Origin: JAICMB01 sp049514735
GTDB taxonomy: Bacteria; Acidobacteriota; Terriglobia; Bryobacterales; Bryobacteraceae
Length of the DNA stretch: 5,620 nt
NCBI GenBank assembly: GCA_049514735.1
Contig: JBEKUT010000477.1
Coordinates: 1 to 5,620 of the forward strand
Direction of reading: 5' to 3'
The position numbers were made by a program, and so were the translations under genes. Numbering within the stretch: the stretch's first letter is position 1; each line of letters opens with the position of its first letter. Positions 5,050-5,620 of the stretch are shown piece by piece. The notes below the pieces were generated by a model. The model did not search any database. It was not told the origin of the DNA and was given only the letters and a program-made list of their open reading frames with translations.

Positions 5050-5620
5050 ATGTCTGCGCAAAGTACCGCCCAAAACACGACCGCCCAAGGCACTCAAGTT
5101 AACGTGAAAATGTTGCAGGACAAGGCAACTCGGCTGCGAATCGATTCCGTCCAGGCCACCACCGCCGCAGGCAGCGGGCATCCCACAAGCTGCGCCTCGG
5201 CGGCTGAGATCATGTCCGTCCTGTTTTATTCGGTGATGCGTTACGATCCGGCGAATCCCGGCAGTTTCGAAAACGACGCCTTCGTTCTTTCCAAAGGGCA
5301 CGCCGCACCGATCCTTTACGCCGCGTGGGCCGAAGCCGGTTACATCCCGCGCGCAGAGCTCCTGACGCTGCGCAAGATCGATTCCATTCTCGAAGGCCAC
5401 CCGACTACAAAGCTGCCTTTTGTCGCCGCGGCGACCGGCTCGCTGGGACAGGGAGCGTCGGTGGGTACCGGAATTGCGCTCTCCATGAAGAGGCTCGAAA
5501 ACTCCGACCGTCGCGTTTACGTGCTGATGGGCGATGGCGAATCGGCCGAGGGTTCCATCTGGGAAGCGGCGCAGTTTGCCTCTTTCGACGGCATCACAAA
5601 TTTATGCTTCACGATCGATG
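5050..5620 (+). CDS. tkt: Transketolase, N-terminal part (cut by the window end)
   Basis: The first 190 residues of a thiamine-diphosphate enzyme of the pentose phosphate pathway are present; it moves two-carbon units from ketoses to aldoses. The pyrophosphate-binding half shows GSGHPTS (His44), LSKGHAAPILY (His84), EGHPTTK (His117), ATGSLGQG (129-135) and the cofactor/Mg motif GDGESAEGS (161-169). The wording of these motifs follows the human/animal-like transketolase type, about 620 aa when complete, rather than E. coli TktA; a split two-gene form cannot be excluded because the rest lies outside. The first 18 residues are Gln/Thr/Ala-rich and look disordered. It is divergent from the AbfD-like gene across 77 bp; no strong promoter is evident for this strand (TTGAAT at 4998 lacks a good -10). 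Confidence 0.95.
   Translation, partial: MSAQSTAQNTTAQGTQVNVKMLQDKATRLRIDSVQATTAAGSGHPTSCASAAEIMSVLFYSVMRYDPANPGSFENDAFVLSKGHAAPILYAAWAEAGYIPRAELLTLRKIDSILEGHPTTKLPFVAAATGSLGQGASVGTGIALSMKRLENSDRRVYVLMGDGESAEGSIWEAAQFASFDGITNLCFTID

Noticed and set aside
4379..5107. Long plus-strand open frame of 242 codons opposite the AbfD-like gene
   Set aside because: It is a shadow of a strongly conserved minus-strand gene, overlaps the transketolase start, and its His/Arg/Ala-rich translation shows no known domain.
5044..5400. Minus-strand open frame opposite transketolase
   Set aside because: It is antisense to conserved transketolase motifs and covers the transketolase ribosome site; there is no support of its own.

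Overview
The window looks like ordinary chromosome from an aerobic, fairly GC-rich soil-type bacterium, most likely an Acidobacteriota member of the Bryobacterales/Solibacter kind. This placement is inference. It rests on an intergenic repeat with the core CGGTCACGGCTCGG that resembles dispersed repeats I remember from Solibacter-type genomes, on a 'mammalian-like' transketolase, on an EgtB that differs from the mycobacterial form, and on a DinB protein with an acidobacterial look. No mobile element, tRNA, rRNA or CRISPR array is visible.

Layout. Positions 1-242 carry no convincing gene. They hold two copies of a 25-bp repeat, a degenerate tandem of about 21 bp, a small hairpin, and a hairpin abutting the egtD stop that may end the operon. 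Positions 243-2803 form a minus-strand operon, read right to left: a 102-aa protein of unknown function, then egtB, then egtD. egtB and egtD overlap in ATGCTGA. EgtD methylates histidine to hercynine, and EgtB joins hercynine to a thiol using O2 and iron, so the two make the core of ergothioneine synthesis. No egtA, egtC or egtE is present.

Positions 2868-3479 (plus strand) encode a stand-alone DinB-fold protein, divergent from the egt operon across a short intergenic region. A perfect 8-bp hairpin separates its end from the convergent gene at 3524-4972 (minus). That gene is a close relative of 4-hydroxybutyryl-CoA dehydratase (AbfD), with all four [4Fe-4S] ligands present. It is probably read from a GTG start that may be leaderless. 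From 5050 to the window end (plus strand) lies the N-terminal part of a transketolase with a clear Shine-Dalgarno site.

Functional picture. The window combines a low-molecular-weight thiol/antioxidant operon with central carbon metabolism genes. No clearly new multi-gene system stands out. The best candidates for new biology are the small conserved protein at the head of the ergothioneine operon, the divergent DinB protein beside it, and the AbfD-like enzyme with a one-residue contraction in its cluster-binding motif.
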